Notes: generated by a model from the letters alone, not told the origin. Shown: positions 1-8,159, numbered from the stretch's first letter. The stretch is 39,442 bases of DNA from Aquimarina muelleri DSM 19832 (GCF_000430665.1 NZ_AUML01000045.1:1-39442), one strand, 5' to 3'. Made by a program: numbers and translations.

Positions 1-333
1 GATTGTGAAAACAGAATTAAAGAACTCAAACAAGATTTTGGACTAGATAACTTTTGTCTCCAAGATTTTTGGGCTACTGAAGCTTCATTTAGATGTATAA
101 TGATGGCTTATAATCTGATGAGTTTGTTCCGACATTTTGCACTAAACCATCATAATCGGGCAACATTAAAAACCTTAAAAGTCTATTGCTTTGCATTAGG
201 AGCTTGGCAGGTTAAACACGCTAATAAAAAGGTGTTGAAGATTGCTTTACCTGCTAAAAAGAGACCTTGGATGGACGGATTATTTAGTCAAATTAAAAAT
301 CTGAACCCTCCTTTTGTATATTCTAACGCATAA
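1..333 (+). CDS. IS1380-like transposase, C-terminal fragment (cut by window start)
   Basis: An open frame runs in from the left edge and ends at the TAA at 331-333, leaving 110 visible residues. It reads as the C-terminal end of a DDE transposase of the IS1380 type. Near the window start is CENRIKELKQDFG, which in this family carries the last acidic catalytic residue with the following Arg/Lys. It is followed by FWATEASFR and a hydrophobic AYNLMSLFRHFAL helix, then a basic tail. The first in-frame ATG is at 100, but homology-like sequence extends to base 1, so the gene starts outside the window. The N-terminal domain and first two Asp residues are not visible, so activity cannot be judged. 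The family call rests on motif memory and is fairly sure. Confidence 0.8.
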   Translation, partial: DCENRIKELKQDFGLDNFCLQDFWATEASFRCIMMAYNLMSLFRHFALNHHNRATLKTLKVYCFALGAWQVKHANKKVLKIALPAKKRPWMDGLFSQIKNLNPPFVYSNA

Positions 334-702
334 ACTGGGTTAAAGACTTATTGGTAGTATTCATTCCTCTGAAAACAAGAGGAGGGTTTTTCACGGAATG
401 CAGTGTTTGATTATTATTATTTATTTATAATATTCAAAAATATTAATATACATTAAATAGATTACAATTCATATATGTGTAAATGGCTTATATTGTAGTT
501 TTTAGGGTATTGAGAAAGAATGTATTTTACCTTTTTAACATAATATGTGCAAAATAAATAAGTATAGAAGGTACTTTGAAGAAGCGAATTAAAAATATAA
601 GCATGACTAGTAGTATGGGGTAACAAATATTGAATACATATAAAAGAAATATTAATTTGTGTTAATGTTAAATTATGAAATCTATATATAAAACCTAAAC
701 CT
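334..702. other. Intergenic region downstream of IS1380-like transposase
   Basis: This 369-bp AT-rich stretch has no credible gene. A weak hairpin (CCTCT at 365-369 with AGAGG at 377-381, then GGGTTTTT) could end the transposase transcript. The right terminal repeat of the IS should lie here but cannot be defined without the left end. The last 100 bases presumably hold the promoter of the beta-helix lipoprotein; I see no clear consensus. Confidence 0.5.
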
Positions 703-2229
703 ATGAAAAAACTATTTGTAGTGGTTACTTTGTTATTATTTCAAAGTATAATTTTTAATAGCTGTAATTCTTCAGATGATTCAGTGTCAGATATAGTTCA
801 ACCAGATAATCCAGATCCAGACCCTATACTAATAGATCCTGATGCATTTTATGTCGATCAGGATCACGTTGATGCCAATGACACAAATGATGGGCACTAT
901 AAAAAAGATGGAGGTACTGGACCATGGAAAACAATTCAAAAAATGCTAAATACATTAGAAGGAGGAGAGATAGGTTATGTTAGAGCATCTGCAGGAACAT
1001 ATATTCCTACAGTAGTAACAAATGCCTTTGATGCTACTGCTTTTTTTGTAACCAAAAGCGGTACAGTAGAAAAACCGATTACAATTTCTGGTTACCCTGG
1101 AGAGCGTCCTAAAATTGGATTTTCAACTTTTGAAGAAGGTAAATCTAATCCTAACTATAGTGGTTTTGCTGCCGATTTTACTACAAGCTATGTGGTCATC
1201 AAGAATTTTGAAATTGCAAATTTGTCTGGATCAGGAATATTTACTAACCCCGATCATGATCCACCAAATAAAGGAATGGTGTTTGAAGATTTACATATCC
1301 ATGATCTTATAGGAATTGATAATGTAGGTGGAATTCGTTTAGATGGCTGTGATAGTTGTGTGATTAAAAATAATATTATACATGATATTTATGATACTCA
1401 CTCAAACAGTAACCCAATAACAAATCGCCCTTATGCATTACACTCTGGTATTCATGGATATCAACCATCTAATTGTATTATAGAAAACAATCTCATCTAT
1501 AATGTAGATAAAGCTATTTTTCAAAAACAGGCGGATGAAACTCATGAAAAATCGCATATAGTCAGAAATAATATTATTCGTAATGCTAATAAGGGGCTTG
1601 TGATGGAGATACAAGGAAGTGGTTTACCAGCTCCTTTAAATGCAGAATTTTATAATAATTTGATTATTGATGTTGAAACTACAGTTTCTATCCCTTTACA
1701 AGATGTAGGGGAGCAAGGAGATGGTATTTTGATTTACAACAACACTTTGATAAACTGTGGAAGTATAGGCTATATCCAGGAAATGTTAGGTATAGAAATA
1801 TTTAATAATATCATTTTTGGTAATAAACCTAAATGGTCTTCTAATACCAATATGCCACTTGTTTTTTCTACAGGAGCTACCGTTGGTGTAACAACATTTA
1901 AAAATGGAATTAGTTATTTTGATAATAATCTTTATTTTAATATAGCTGAAAATTGGGTGTTAGAGCGTGATGGACCTAATACTATTGATATAAATTCTTT
2001 TTTTGACTGGCAAAATACTATTGCGCCAGAATACGGATTGGCTTTTAATCCTGATCTGAATTCTAAAATTGCTGATCCACTATTTTCTAGTTTAAGTACT
2101 GAAGATTTTTCACTCAAAACCAATAGTCCTGCTTTGATAATGGGGCGTGGTGGAAATTATGAAGTAATCATAGGAGCCATTAAAAATGGATCCAAAATTG
2201 GACCTAATTGGAAATTAGAGGCTTTGTAG
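703..2229 (+). CDS. Secreted right-handed parallel beta-helix lipoprotein
   Basis: A 508-residue protein with a lipoprotein signal peptide: basic MKK, a hydrophobic stretch and lipobox FNSC with Cys21. Residues after the Cys (NSSDDS) are acidic/serine-rich, like the export signal that sends Bacteroidota lipoproteins to the cell surface. The body fits the pectate-lyase-like beta-helix fold. An early GPWKTIQKML element and KPITISGYPGERP are followed by rungs with recurrent Asn pairs (KNNIIHD, ENNLIYN, RNNIIRN, YNNLIID, YNNTLIN, FNNIIFG, DNNLYFN) between about residues 220 and 420. Such proteins are often polysaccharide lyases or glycan-binding proteins, but I see no motif that fixes a substrate. 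There is no SusC/SusD partner nearby. It sits alone between an IS and a MITE-like repeat. Confidence 0.8.
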   Translation: MKKLFVVVTLLLFQSIIFNSCNSSDDSVSDIVQPDNPDPDPILIDPDAFYVDQDHVDANDTNDGHYKKDGGTGPWKTIQKMLNTLEGGEIGYVRASAGTYIPTVVTNAFDATAFFVTKSGTVEKPITISGYPGERPKIGFSTFEEGKSNPNYSGFAADFTTSYVVIKNFEIANLSGSGIFTNPDHDPPNKGMVFEDLHIHDLIGIDNVGGIRLDGCDSCVIKNNIIHDIYDTHSNSNPITNRPYALHSGIHGYQPSNCIIENNLIYNVDKAIFQKQADETHEKSHIVRNNIIRNANKGLVMEIQGSGLPAPLNAEFYNNLIIDVETTVSIPLQDVGEQGDGILIYNNTLINCGSIGYIQEMLGIEIFNNIIFGNKPKWSSNTNMPLVFSTGATVGVTTFKNGISYFDNNLYFNIAENWVLERDGPNTIDINSFFDWQNTIAPEYGLAFNPDLNSKIADPLFSSLSTEDFSLKTNSPALIMGRGGNYEVIIGAIKNGSKIGPNWKLEAL

Positions 2230-2312
2230 AAAGAAACCATAATATTATTGCAAGAGAATAAACAGTAATTTATTGTATATATTTGTAATCAGAGCCAATG
2301 ATCTATAAAAAA

Positions 2313-2443
2313 GAGGCTGTCTGAAAAGTAAAATCAAAACTAAATTGCTAACCTGGTCTTGTTATTATGTATTTAATTGTTAGCGATTTAAAAACTTATA
2401 CAAGCTCAGTTTTACAAAGAAAGGTTACTTTTCAGACAATCTA
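2313..2443. mobile_element. MITE-like element with IS-type terminal inverted repeats
   Basis: Perfect 13-bp arms GTCTGAAAAGTAA (2319-2331) and TTACTTTTCAGAC (2425-2437) enclose about 93 bp without a gene. The outer sequence GAGGCTGTCTGAAAAGT resembles terminal repeats of IS elements common in Bacteroidota (IS1182-type ends, from memory). A second, nested inverted repeat lies inside: AAATTGCTAAC (2342-2352) with GTTAGCGATTT (2379-2389, one mismatch). It may be a non-autonomous element or the scar of a deleted IS; a structured RNA is a less likely alternative. Confidence 0.55.
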
Positions 2444-2501
2444 TTTTTGGTAGTCATTAGTTTTTTACTTATTGAAAAATATTGTTTTTAATGATATTTT
2501 T

Positions 2502-2810
2502 CTAAGAATTTAAGATCTCAGACCAAGGTAACATTGCTCCCATAAAAATTATATAGCCAATAATAACAAAAAGATATAAAGAGCTTAGTATTACACCTAT
2601 TATAGCACAAATCTTACCTGCCTTTAAGTTATCATACCCTAAATATAATTCGGGGTTAACTAAGTACAGATCTTTAGCTTTTTTTGCAAGAACCAATGCG
2701 ATAACACCAAATATTAGTCCTAAGATTCCGTAACAAAAACAGGTTACAATCGATGTAATACCAAATATTAATACCAAAGTAGCATTTGGTAATTGTTGTT
2801 TAGTTTCCAT
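2502..2810 (-). CDS. CCC-motif-type membrane protein (copy B)
   Basis: This 102-residue protein begins METKQQLPNATLVLIFG. It has two or three hydrophobic segments (about residues 10-42 and 66-95) around a polar middle containing LAKKAKDLYLVNPELY. The motif after the first membrane stretch is TCFCYG, where its paralogue at 3196-3516 has GCCCYG, so one of the three adjacent cysteines is changed. The family (CCC-motif membrane protein, related in layout to DUF4190) is widespread in Flavobacteria and has no known function. It lies 8 bp downstream of a DUF2752 gene and is the last member of a four-gene minus-strand cluster formed by duplication of a two-gene unit. Confidence 0.8.
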   Translation of the reverse strand: METKQQLPNATLVLIFGITSIVTCFCYGILGLIFGVIALVLAKKAKDLYLVNPELYLGYDNLKAGKICAIIGVILSSLYLFVIIGYIIFMGAMLPWSEILNS

Positions 2811-2818
2811 AAAATATA

Positions 2819-3109
2819 TTAGAATTTTATAATATAATTTGCAATGATAAGTATAGTATTAAGAAGATAAAAATATTGAAGAGTTTTTGCGCCTTTTTTA
2901 AAGTTTAAAAAAAGATGTACAATTAAATATACAAACATTATTATAATAGGAATAAGTGCTGGGTACATTAAAAATGAATCTATCAAGTTTCCTTTTAAAA
3001 GTAGTATAAAACTACGTTGAAGCCCACAGCCAAGACAATTTAAGCCAATTAATTCCTTTCCAGGGCATTTTAGAGTACTGGATTCTAATTGGTTAATTAA
3101 AATTTCCAA
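2819..3109 (-). CDS. DUF2752 membrane protein (copy B)
   Basis: A 96-residue DUF2752 protein. The diagnostic N-terminal pattern is present: KCPGKELIGLNCLGCGLQRS (a Cys-Pro, then Cys-x2-Cys-Gly-x-x-Arg), followed by a short amphipathic stretch and two hydrophobic segments at about residues 45-66 and 78-94. DUF2752 proteins are small inner-membrane proteins of unknown function. The clustered cysteines could bind metal or form disulfides, which is inference only. It is the paralogue of the gene at 3532-3813 and precedes its CCC-motif partner by 8 bp. Confidence 0.85.
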   Translation of the reverse strand: MEILINQLESSTLKCPGKELIGLNCLGCGLQRSFILLLKGNLIDSFLMYPALIPIIIMFVYLIVHLFLNFKKGAKTLQYFYLLNTILIIANYIIKF

Positions 3110-3139
3110 ATATATTGATCTAATTAGTATTTATGTAAA

Positions 3140-3170
3140 AAGCTGTTCAGAATAATATTTCGAACAGCTT
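3140..3170. terminator. Hairpin between the two DUF2752/CCC units
   Basis: AAGCTGTTC (3140-3148) pairs perfectly with GAACAGCTT (3162-3170). Read on the minus strand the stem is followed by TTTTTAC, so it is a plausible intrinsic terminator after the first unit. If so, each duplicated unit may be separately transcribed. Confidence 0.6.
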
Positions 3171-3195
3171 CTTTACTTCTTTAATAAGATTAAAA

Positions 3196-3516
3196 TTATG
3201 CTCCTGCAGATCTTTTCATTTCTTCAATCATCTCCATATAACCATCCATACCAATGGTTACAAATATAAATATAACATATATAAGGTATATTGCACCAAG
3301 AGCAATACCAACTATAGCTAATATTTTACCTGTTTTCACATTTTGAAATCCTGAGTATAATTCTTGATTTTCATTGTATAAAGTTGTAGCTTTTTTTGCT
3401 AATACTAAAGTTATAATAGCAAGAATAATTCCTATACCATAACAACAACATCCTACAATCGATAAAATTCCAAGAACTAAAATTAAGGTAGAGTTAGGTA
3501 ATGCTTGTTTTTCCAT
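3196..3516 (-). CDS. CCC-motif membrane protein (copy A)
   Basis: This 106-residue protein starts MEKQALPNSTLILVLGILS and runs into the three-cysteine motif VGCCCYGIG, then LAIITLVLAKKATTLY, a polar loop, and a second hydrophobic region (about residues 68-92). It ends in a short charged tail, EMIEEMKRSAGA. The order of features matches copy B throughout (LPN-T-LIL, LVLAKKA, LY..N.ELY, KTGKI-AI-G). The intact CCC suggests this copy is closer to the ancestral form. Function is unknown. It begins 15 bp after the upstream DUF2752 gene, and co-transcription is likely. Confidence 0.85.
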   Translation of the reverse strand: MEKQALPNSTLILVLGILSIVGCCCYGIGIILAIITLVLAKKATTLYNENQELYSGFQNVKTGKILAIVGIALGAIYLIYVIFIFVTIGMDGYMEMIEEMKRSAGA

Positions 3517-3531
3517 GATTTAATTGATTAG

Positions 3532-3813
3532 TTAAAAAATAATTTTCATTTTAATTATATAGCTTATAAGCATAGTAAGTATCGTAAGTATCATTAAAAA
3601 TATTTTAATATACTTATCATACTTAAATTTAATAAAAAAGTTGAGTCCCAAAAAAAGAAGTAGAATGAAAAGAGGGTAAATAGCTGGGTACATATAAAAT
3701 GCAGCAACAAAATCTCCTTTAAAAAGAAGAAGTATAGATCTTTGCATACCGCATCCTAAACATTCAACACCAAAAATTTTTTTGTTTAGGCACGGCAACA
3801 TATAAGTCTCCAA
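3532..3813 (-). CDS. DUF2752 membrane protein (copy A)
   Basis: A 93-residue DUF2752 protein with LPCLNKKIFGVECLGCGMQR at the N-terminus, followed by SILLLFKGDFVAAFYMYPAI and two hydrophobic segments. The frame opens with a TTG at 3811-3813; an internal ATG at 3799-3801 would leave only three residues before the conserved Cys. I kept the TTG because the family usually has a few residues before LPC, but the start is uncertain. It is the first gene of the duplicated DUF2752/CCC cluster. Confidence 0.8.
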   Translation of the reverse strand: METYMLPCLNKKIFGVECLGCGMQRSILLLFKGDFVAAFYMYPAIYPLFILLLFLGLNFFIKFKYDKYIKIFLMILTILTMLISYIIKMKIIF

Positions 3814-3899
3814 AGTCGAAAATCTTTATAATTTTTGAGGTGCAATATACATAATTAAGTTATTTAAAGCTTTTAGAGCTTAAGAAATCTATTATTTAA

Positions 3900-3907
3900 T
3901 ACTTTTG
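3900..3907 (+). promoter_or_regulatory. Candidate -7 promoter element
   Basis: TACTTTTG matches the Bacteroidota -7 consensus TAnnTTTG and lies about 95 bp before the gene at 4002. No clear -33 TTG is visible at the usual spacing, so this is tentative. Confidence 0.35.
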
Positions 3908-4001
3908 CGATATTAAAAAACTATACTATTTTAATAAGAACAGTATATAGGAGTTATTATAATTAGTTCTTATGTAGCTAATAAAGAAATTAAGGTAATA
4001 G

Positions 4002-4214
4002 ATGAATTACGAAAAAACAAAAAAGATAATAAGAGTGCTTTTTATAATAGTTGGTGGTACAGCAATTATAAGTGAAACATTTTTTGAGGATAAAAATTAT
4101 TATATTCAAAGTATAGGAATTGTTTTATTAATGATGGGCTTATTTATGGTTACTACTACCGTAAAATCAAAAAAAAATATTGAATCTGATCCATCTTTAG
4201 AAGAAGAAGAATGA
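4002..4214 (+). CDS. Small two-segment membrane protein
   Basis: A 70-residue protein with a basic N-terminus (MNYEKTKKIIR) and two hydrophobic segments at about residues 11-24 and 35-51. The tail contains KSKKN and ends SLEEEE. I do not recognise a named family. Its stop codon overlaps the ATG of the next gene (ATGA at 4211-4214), so it is translationally coupled to the Smr-domain protein; this is the best evidence that it is a real gene. Confidence 0.75.
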   Translation: MNYEKTKKIIRVLFIIVGGTAIISETFFEDKNYYIQSIGIVLLMMGLFMVTTTVKSKKNIESDPSLEEEE

Positions 4215-4765
4215 GTACAATAAAAATAGGGGATACGGTATCTGTTTTAGATGAACCGATCACAGGTAAGGTTGTTCATATTATTTCAGACGAAATAACT
4301 ATAGAGACTGAAGATGGTTTTGAGCTTGATTTTTTTATTAAAGAAGTAGTAAAAATTGAAACAGGAGAGATGATTCTTCCTTCTTATGAAGATGTATATA
4401 AAAATCTGCAAGAAAAAGAAGTCTTTAAAAAGAAACCTAAAAGAGCAGTAGTAAAACCAAAAGAAAGGAATGTTGCGCCAATGGAAGTAGATTTGCATAT
4501 TAATAAACTAGTGAAGACTACTAAAGGAATGGCTAATCATGATATAGTTACACTACAGTTAGACACAGCGAAAAGACAATTGGATTTTGCGATTAGTAAA
4601 CGTATTCCGAAAGTGATTTTTATTCACGGAGTAGGGCAAGGAGTGTTAAAAGAAGAACTAAAATATTTTTTTGGAAGATATGATAATATAAAGGTTTCTG
4701 ATGCAGATTATAAAAAATATGGTTTAGGAGCAATGGAAGTATATGTTATACAAAATCCAAAATAA
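4211..4765 (+). CDS. Smr-domain protein (MutS2 C-terminal-like, with DUF2027-type N-terminus)
   Basis: A 184-residue protein. The N-terminal ~55 residues look like a small beta-barrel (IKIGDTVSVLDEPITGKVV), as in Bacteroidota DUF2027 proteins. A lysine-rich linker leads to an Smr domain from about residue 90, with the DLH motif at 94-96 and HGVGQG at 139-144, the conserved loop of the Smr nuclease/nucleic-acid-binding domain. In this phylum such proteins are often labelled as DNA mismatch repair MutS, but there is no MutS ATPase here. The likely role is nucleic-acid binding or nicking, by analogy only. It is coupled to the preceding membrane protein gene. Confidence 0.85.
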   Translation: MSTIKIGDTVSVLDEPITGKVVHIISDEITIETEDGFELDFFIKEVVKIETGEMILPSYEDVYKNLQEKEVFKKKPKRAVVKPKERNVAPMEVDLHINKLVKTTKGMANHDIVTLQLDTAKRQLDFAISKRIPKVIFIHGVGQGVLKEELKYFFGRYDNIKVSDADYKKYGLGAMEVYVIQNPK

Positions 4766-4801
4766 TTGTTTTTGGTTGTTGTCGATAAAATAATAAGATG
4801 A

Positions 4802-5818
4802 CTATTTTAATATAATTTCTTCAGTATCTAATAATAAGGCATCTATTTGTATTGGAGAGCCTGTACCTTCTAAAATAATATCTTTTAGAGTATAAGATCG
4901 ATTAAACCTTTCTTTGCCATCTAGAGGGGTTAGTTTTACATAACTAATTTCTATAGAACCTCTATTGCCTATTAATTTTCTAGTAGTATTAATAGAAAGC
5001 GGGATATTATTATTACAAAAAGATTCTACAATATTGTTTTCTGGAATAGCAGAATCAAACTCTTTGTATGTGATTTTATTAGTGGTTGTGTTTAATACAA
5101 TTTTAGTAGGTGTTTCTTCAGATATATTTTCTAATAATGGAATAATGTCAAAAAAATCATTTACAAAATTTATAGTAATGACCTTGTTTCTATCTTCGTT
5201 TAATTTGTATATAGTAAAAGTATTAGGGGGAGCTTCTGTGCAATTTTTTATTTCTCCTGTAAAACCAATAGATATGTCAGCTTCTATAGTGTCATTACCA
5301 AGAACTAATATTTCATTTCTAATTGAAATACCATCATTACTCTCTAAGGTAGGGTTAAGAACTGTTAATGTTCGTTTAAATCTTTTTTGAGTATTATTAG
5401 TAGATTCTAGCTCTTCATAACTAATTTCAAGTGTACCATTAGAACTAATTAGTTCTTTAGTTACATTAGTATTGTTTGGAGGTACAATAGAACAAAAATA
5501 GTCTGATCCTGAAATATTAGAGCTAAATTCTCTGTATATTAATTGATTAGTATCTCCGTTAAGAGCAATTGTAGTAGGTTCGGTTGTAGAAATGTCACTG
5601 GTGTTAGGACGAATATTAAATGTAGAGCTATTAAAGCTCATAGATATAGTACTATTAGTAGTTTTATCTACTTTAAAAAAAACGAAAGTATTTTTATTTA
5701 AATTAGCACAGTTTTCTAATGGAGCATCAAAATTAGTAATATCATTGTTAATAATATCTCCTTCACTACAGCTAACTATCAGTGTACTTATAAGTATATG
5801 GTAAATAAATTTATTCAT
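4802..5818 (-). CDS. Lipoprotein with two copies of an unrecognised domain
   Basis: A 338-residue lipoprotein with signal peptide ending IVSC (Cys17) and acidic SEGDIINND after it. The mature part contains two related units of about 150 residues. The first starts CANLNKNTFVFFKVDK and includes LIYREFSSN, DYFCSIVPP, ELISSNGTLEISYEEL and RFKRTLTVLN. The second starts CTEAPPNTFTIYKLNE and includes ITYKEFDS, SFCNNNIP, KLIGNRGSIEISYVKL and RFNRSYTLKD. Each unit has two matching Cys, probably a disulfide in the periplasm or at the surface. The first unit closely matches the N-terminus of the gene immediately upstream (18 bp away), so the two genes are paralogues in one transcription unit. Function is unknown. 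Confidence 0.8.
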   Translation of the reverse strand: MNKFIYHILISTLIVSCSEGDIINNDITNFDAPLENCANLNKNTFVFFKVDKTTNSTISMSFNSSTFNIRPNTSDISTTEPTTIALNGDTNQLIYREFSSNISGSDYFCSIVPPNNTNVTKELISSNGTLEISYEELESTNNTQKRFKRTLTVLNPTLESNDGISIRNEILVLGNDTIEADISIGFTGEIKNCTEAPPNTFTIYKLNEDRNKVITINFVNDFFDIIPLLENISEETPTKIVLNTTTNKITYKEFDSAIPENNIVESFCNNNIPLSINTTRKLIGNRGSIEISYVKLTPLDGKERFNRSYTLKDIILEGTGSPIQIDALLLDTEEIILK

Positions 5819-5836
5819 AATATAGGATAAAATAAG

Positions 5837-6742
5837 CTACATTTTTTTTGTTGTTTTAGGGATGGTAACATCTCTAGAACCAAATGAAAAGTTTTTGTCT
5901 TTAAAATTTTGATTATTACCATCAAAAATAAGTCCATTTATAGATACAGTAGTTCTAAATGTTGTTTTTATAGTGTTATCAAGCTTGGGATCTACACTAA
6001 CAGAAGTATTGGTAGATTGAGGATCTAAATAAAATAACTTTCCAGATTCAGGGTCCCTATCGTCTCTTGGGTTTCCATTTAGATTAGCATCTTCATTTCG
6101 GGTTAAAATTCCATCATTATCATCATCTTCCTCAAGATAATCAGGTATTCCATCTCCGTCCGTATCTCTTGGGTTATCATTGTCAGGAATTTCATTTGGT
6201 ATTTCTACGCTAGTTAAAATATTATCATTGTCGTCATCTTGATCTTTATAATTAGGGATACCATCTCCATCGGTATCATCATCTTCAAGGTTACCATTTC
6301 CATTTAAATCTTCATCTTCTGCTGGAATACCATCACCATCATCTTCTAAAATAATTTGGGTGTCTATTTCGGCAGATCCATTAGTTCCTACAAGTTCTTC
6401 TACTATGGTAATGTCATTAGGAGGAACATTAGAACAAAAATAGTCATTGGTTATTTTTATATCAAAATTTCGGTAAATTAAATTACTGGAGGTTTCTGTT
6501 AATTCAATTTGTAAAGGAGTTGGGCTTATAATAGTATCAGAGAATGTTTCATTAATAAAATTATACGAAATAGCCTCGTTAACGGTTTTTCCAATTTTAA
6601 AAAAAACAAATTCATTTTCTTTCGCACCTTTACATAGTTGTAAATCAGAGTCATTAAATTCGAAACTGGTAATAACAATATCGCCATCATCGCAAGAAAT
6701 TAAAAAGAATAATAAAAATAGAAATGAAAACAGCTTTTCCAT
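5837..6742 (-). CDS. Lipoprotein with thrombospondin type-3 calcium-binding repeats
   Basis: A 301-residue lipoprotein with signal peptide ending LISC (Cys17) and acidic DDGD after it. Residues about 30-130 repeat the domain seen twice in the downstream gene ([50 protein letters not shown]). Unlike the paralogue, the region after this domain becomes a run of Asp-rich type-3 repeats: [49 protein letters not shown]. These are typical calcium ligands in secreted Bacteroidota proteins. The last ~70 residues are Thr/Asn-rich without a recognised fold. It is the first gene of a two-gene unit. Possible roles are surface adhesion or binding, which is inference. Confidence 0.8.
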   Translation of the reverse strand: MEKLFSFLFLLFFLISCDDGDIVITSFEFNDSDLQLCKGAKENEFVFFKIGKTVNEAISYNFINETFSDTIISPTPLQIELTETSSNLIYRNFDIKITNDYFCSNVPPNDITIVEELVGTNGSAEIDTQIILEDDGDGIPAEDEDLNGNGNLEDDDTDGDGIPNYKDQDDDNDNILTSVEIPNEIPDNDNPRDTDGDGIPDYLEEDDDNDGILTRNEDANLNGNPRDDRDPESGKLFYLDPQSTNTSVSVDPKLDNTIKTTFRTTVSINGLIFDGNNQNFKDKNFSFGSRDVTIPKTTKKM

Positions 6743-6765
6743 GTCAGAATGAGTATTTTTTTTGA

Positions 6766-6773
6766 CAAAAGTA
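6766..6773 (-). promoter_or_regulatory. Candidate -7 element for the paired lipoprotein genes
   Basis: On the minus strand the sequence reads TACTTTTG, a match to TAnnTTTG, ending about 24 bp before the start codon at 6742. A -33 element is not obvious. Confidence 0.4.
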
Positions 6774-6824
6774 AAGGAATTGAAAGATTATAACGTGTCT
6801 CGTCGAAAATAATTTTATTTAAAC

Positions 6825-6832
6825 TAGTTTTG
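6825..6832 (+). promoter_or_regulatory. Candidate -7 element upstream of the cysteine desulfurase
   Basis: TAGTTTTG fits TAnnTTTG about 90 bp before the ATG at 6925. There is no clear -33 TTG at the expected spacing. Confidence 0.3.
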
Positions 6833-6924
6833 TAGTGTCGATTAAGGATTTTTTTGATAAAAAATAGGTTTATTTTAAAGAATCTTTAAATCTTGTCTTT
6901 TTAAATAATTAATTATTTTGTTAT

Positions 6925-8073
6925 ATGCAAAAGGTATATTTTGATAGTGCTGCTACCACAGAGGTTAGGCCAGAAGTTATTGAAAAAATGGTTTCAGTAT
7001 TAAAAGAAGATTTTGGAAATCCATCTTCAATACATGGGTATGGTAGGTCTGCGAAGAATCATATTGAACAAGCTCGTAAAAATATTGCTAATTATTTAGG
7101 AGTAAAAGCCTCAGAAATTATTTTTACCTCTGGAGGTACAGAAGCAGATAACCTAGTTATTAATAGTGTTGTTAGAGATTTAAAAGTTACCCATATTATA
7201 ACATCAAAGATAGAACACCATGCTGTATTACATACAGTACAAGAAATAGAATCCCGTAATAATATACTGGTAAGCTATGTTGCGATACACCCAGATGGAA
7301 CTATTGATTATGAGCATCTGGAATCTTTGTTAAATTCGTCTAAAGAAAAAACCTTAGTGAGTTTAATGCATGTAAATAATGAAGTAGGAACTATTTTAGA
7401 TATAGATCGTGTAGGAAAACTTTGTAAGCAATATGAAGCTATTTTTCATAGTGATATGGTACAGTCTGTTGGGCATTACGAAGTTAATTTAAGCGAAATA
7501 GATGTTGATTATACTGCAGTAAGCGCTCATAAATTTCATGGGCCAAAAGGAATTGGTTTTGCATATATTCGAAAAAACTCTGGTTTAAAACCACTAATTT
7601 TTGGAGGAGAGCAAGAGCGTGGTTACCGTGCAGGAACAGAGAGTGTGCATAACATTGCTGGTATGGACGAGGCTTTACGATTATCTTATGAGAATCTAGA
7701 AGAAGAAAAAGCATATATTCAAGATGTAAAACAGTATTTTATAGATACACTGAAAAGTAATATTGAAGGTGTAAAATTTAATGCTAGTTGTTGTGATGTA
7801 AAAAATAGTACCTATACGTTGATCAATGTATGCCTTCCTGTTTCTGTAGAAAAAGCAGGTATATTATTATTTCATTTAGATATTAATGGGATTGCCTGTT
7901 CTAAAGGAAGCGCATGCCAAAGCGGAAGCGGTAAAGGGTCTCATGTACTAACAGAAATCCTTTCGGATGAAGATTTACAAAAACCATCTATACGTTTCTC
8001 TTTTTCGAAATATAATACAAAAGAAGAAGTAGATTATGTAGTGGATGTATTAAAGAAATTTATTGAGGAGTAA
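6925..8073 (+). CDS. Cysteine desulfurase (NifS/IscS-like, PLP-dependent)
   Basis: A 382-residue class-V aminotransferase-fold enzyme that takes sulfur from cysteine as a persulfide, giving alanine. It opens VYFDSAATTEVRPEV and has FGNPSSIHGYG. The PLP-contacting His is in EHHAV (98-99) and the Asp/Gln pair in HSDMVQ (D177, Q180). The Schiff-base Lys is K203 in SAHKFHGPKG, and RAGTES is at 235-240. The active-site loop has two cysteines, CSKGSACQSG (C325 and C331); C331 aligns with the catalytic Cys of the family. Length is normal. No iscU, sufE or thiI-like partner is adjacent, so whether it serves Fe-S clusters or tRNA thiolation cannot be told. It ends convergent with the TonB receptor. 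Confidence 0.93.
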   Translation: MQKVYFDSAATTEVRPEVIEKMVSVLKEDFGNPSSIHGYGRSAKNHIEQARKNIANYLGVKASEIIFTSGGTEADNLVINSVVRDLKVTHIITSKIEHHAVLHTVQEIESRNNILVSYVAIHPDGTIDYEHLESLLNSSKEKTLVSLMHVNNEVGTILDIDRVGKLCKQYEAIFHSDMVQSVGHYEVNLSEIDVDYTAVSAHKFHGPKGIGFAYIRKNSGLKPLIFGGEQERGYRAGTESVHNIAGMDEALRLSYENLEEEKAYIQDVKQYFIDTLKSNIEGVKFNASCCDVKNSTYTLINVCLPVSVEKAGILLFHLDINGIACSKGSACQSGSGKGSHVLTEILSDEDLQKPSIRFSFSKYNTKEEVDYVVDVLKKFIEE

Positions 8074-8119
8074 TCTTGAAGTATTACAAAAAGCTTATTA
8101 CAAGTTTAAAAAAAAAAAC

Positions 8120-8159
8120 AGTATCTATATTTCTTACAAATTAGATACTATTTTTTTTT
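8120..8159. terminator. Bidirectional terminator between cysteine desulfurase and TonB receptor
   Basis: AGTATCTA (8120-8127) pairs with TAGATACT (8142-8149). It is followed by a long T run on the plus strand and preceded by a run of A (8108-8119), so it can act in both directions between the two convergent genes. Confidence 0.75.

Noticed and set aside
4965..5390. Plus-strand 141-codon frame opposite the two-domain lipoprotein
   Set aside because: The minus-strand gene has a lipobox, internal repeats and a paralogue next door; the plus frame has none of these.
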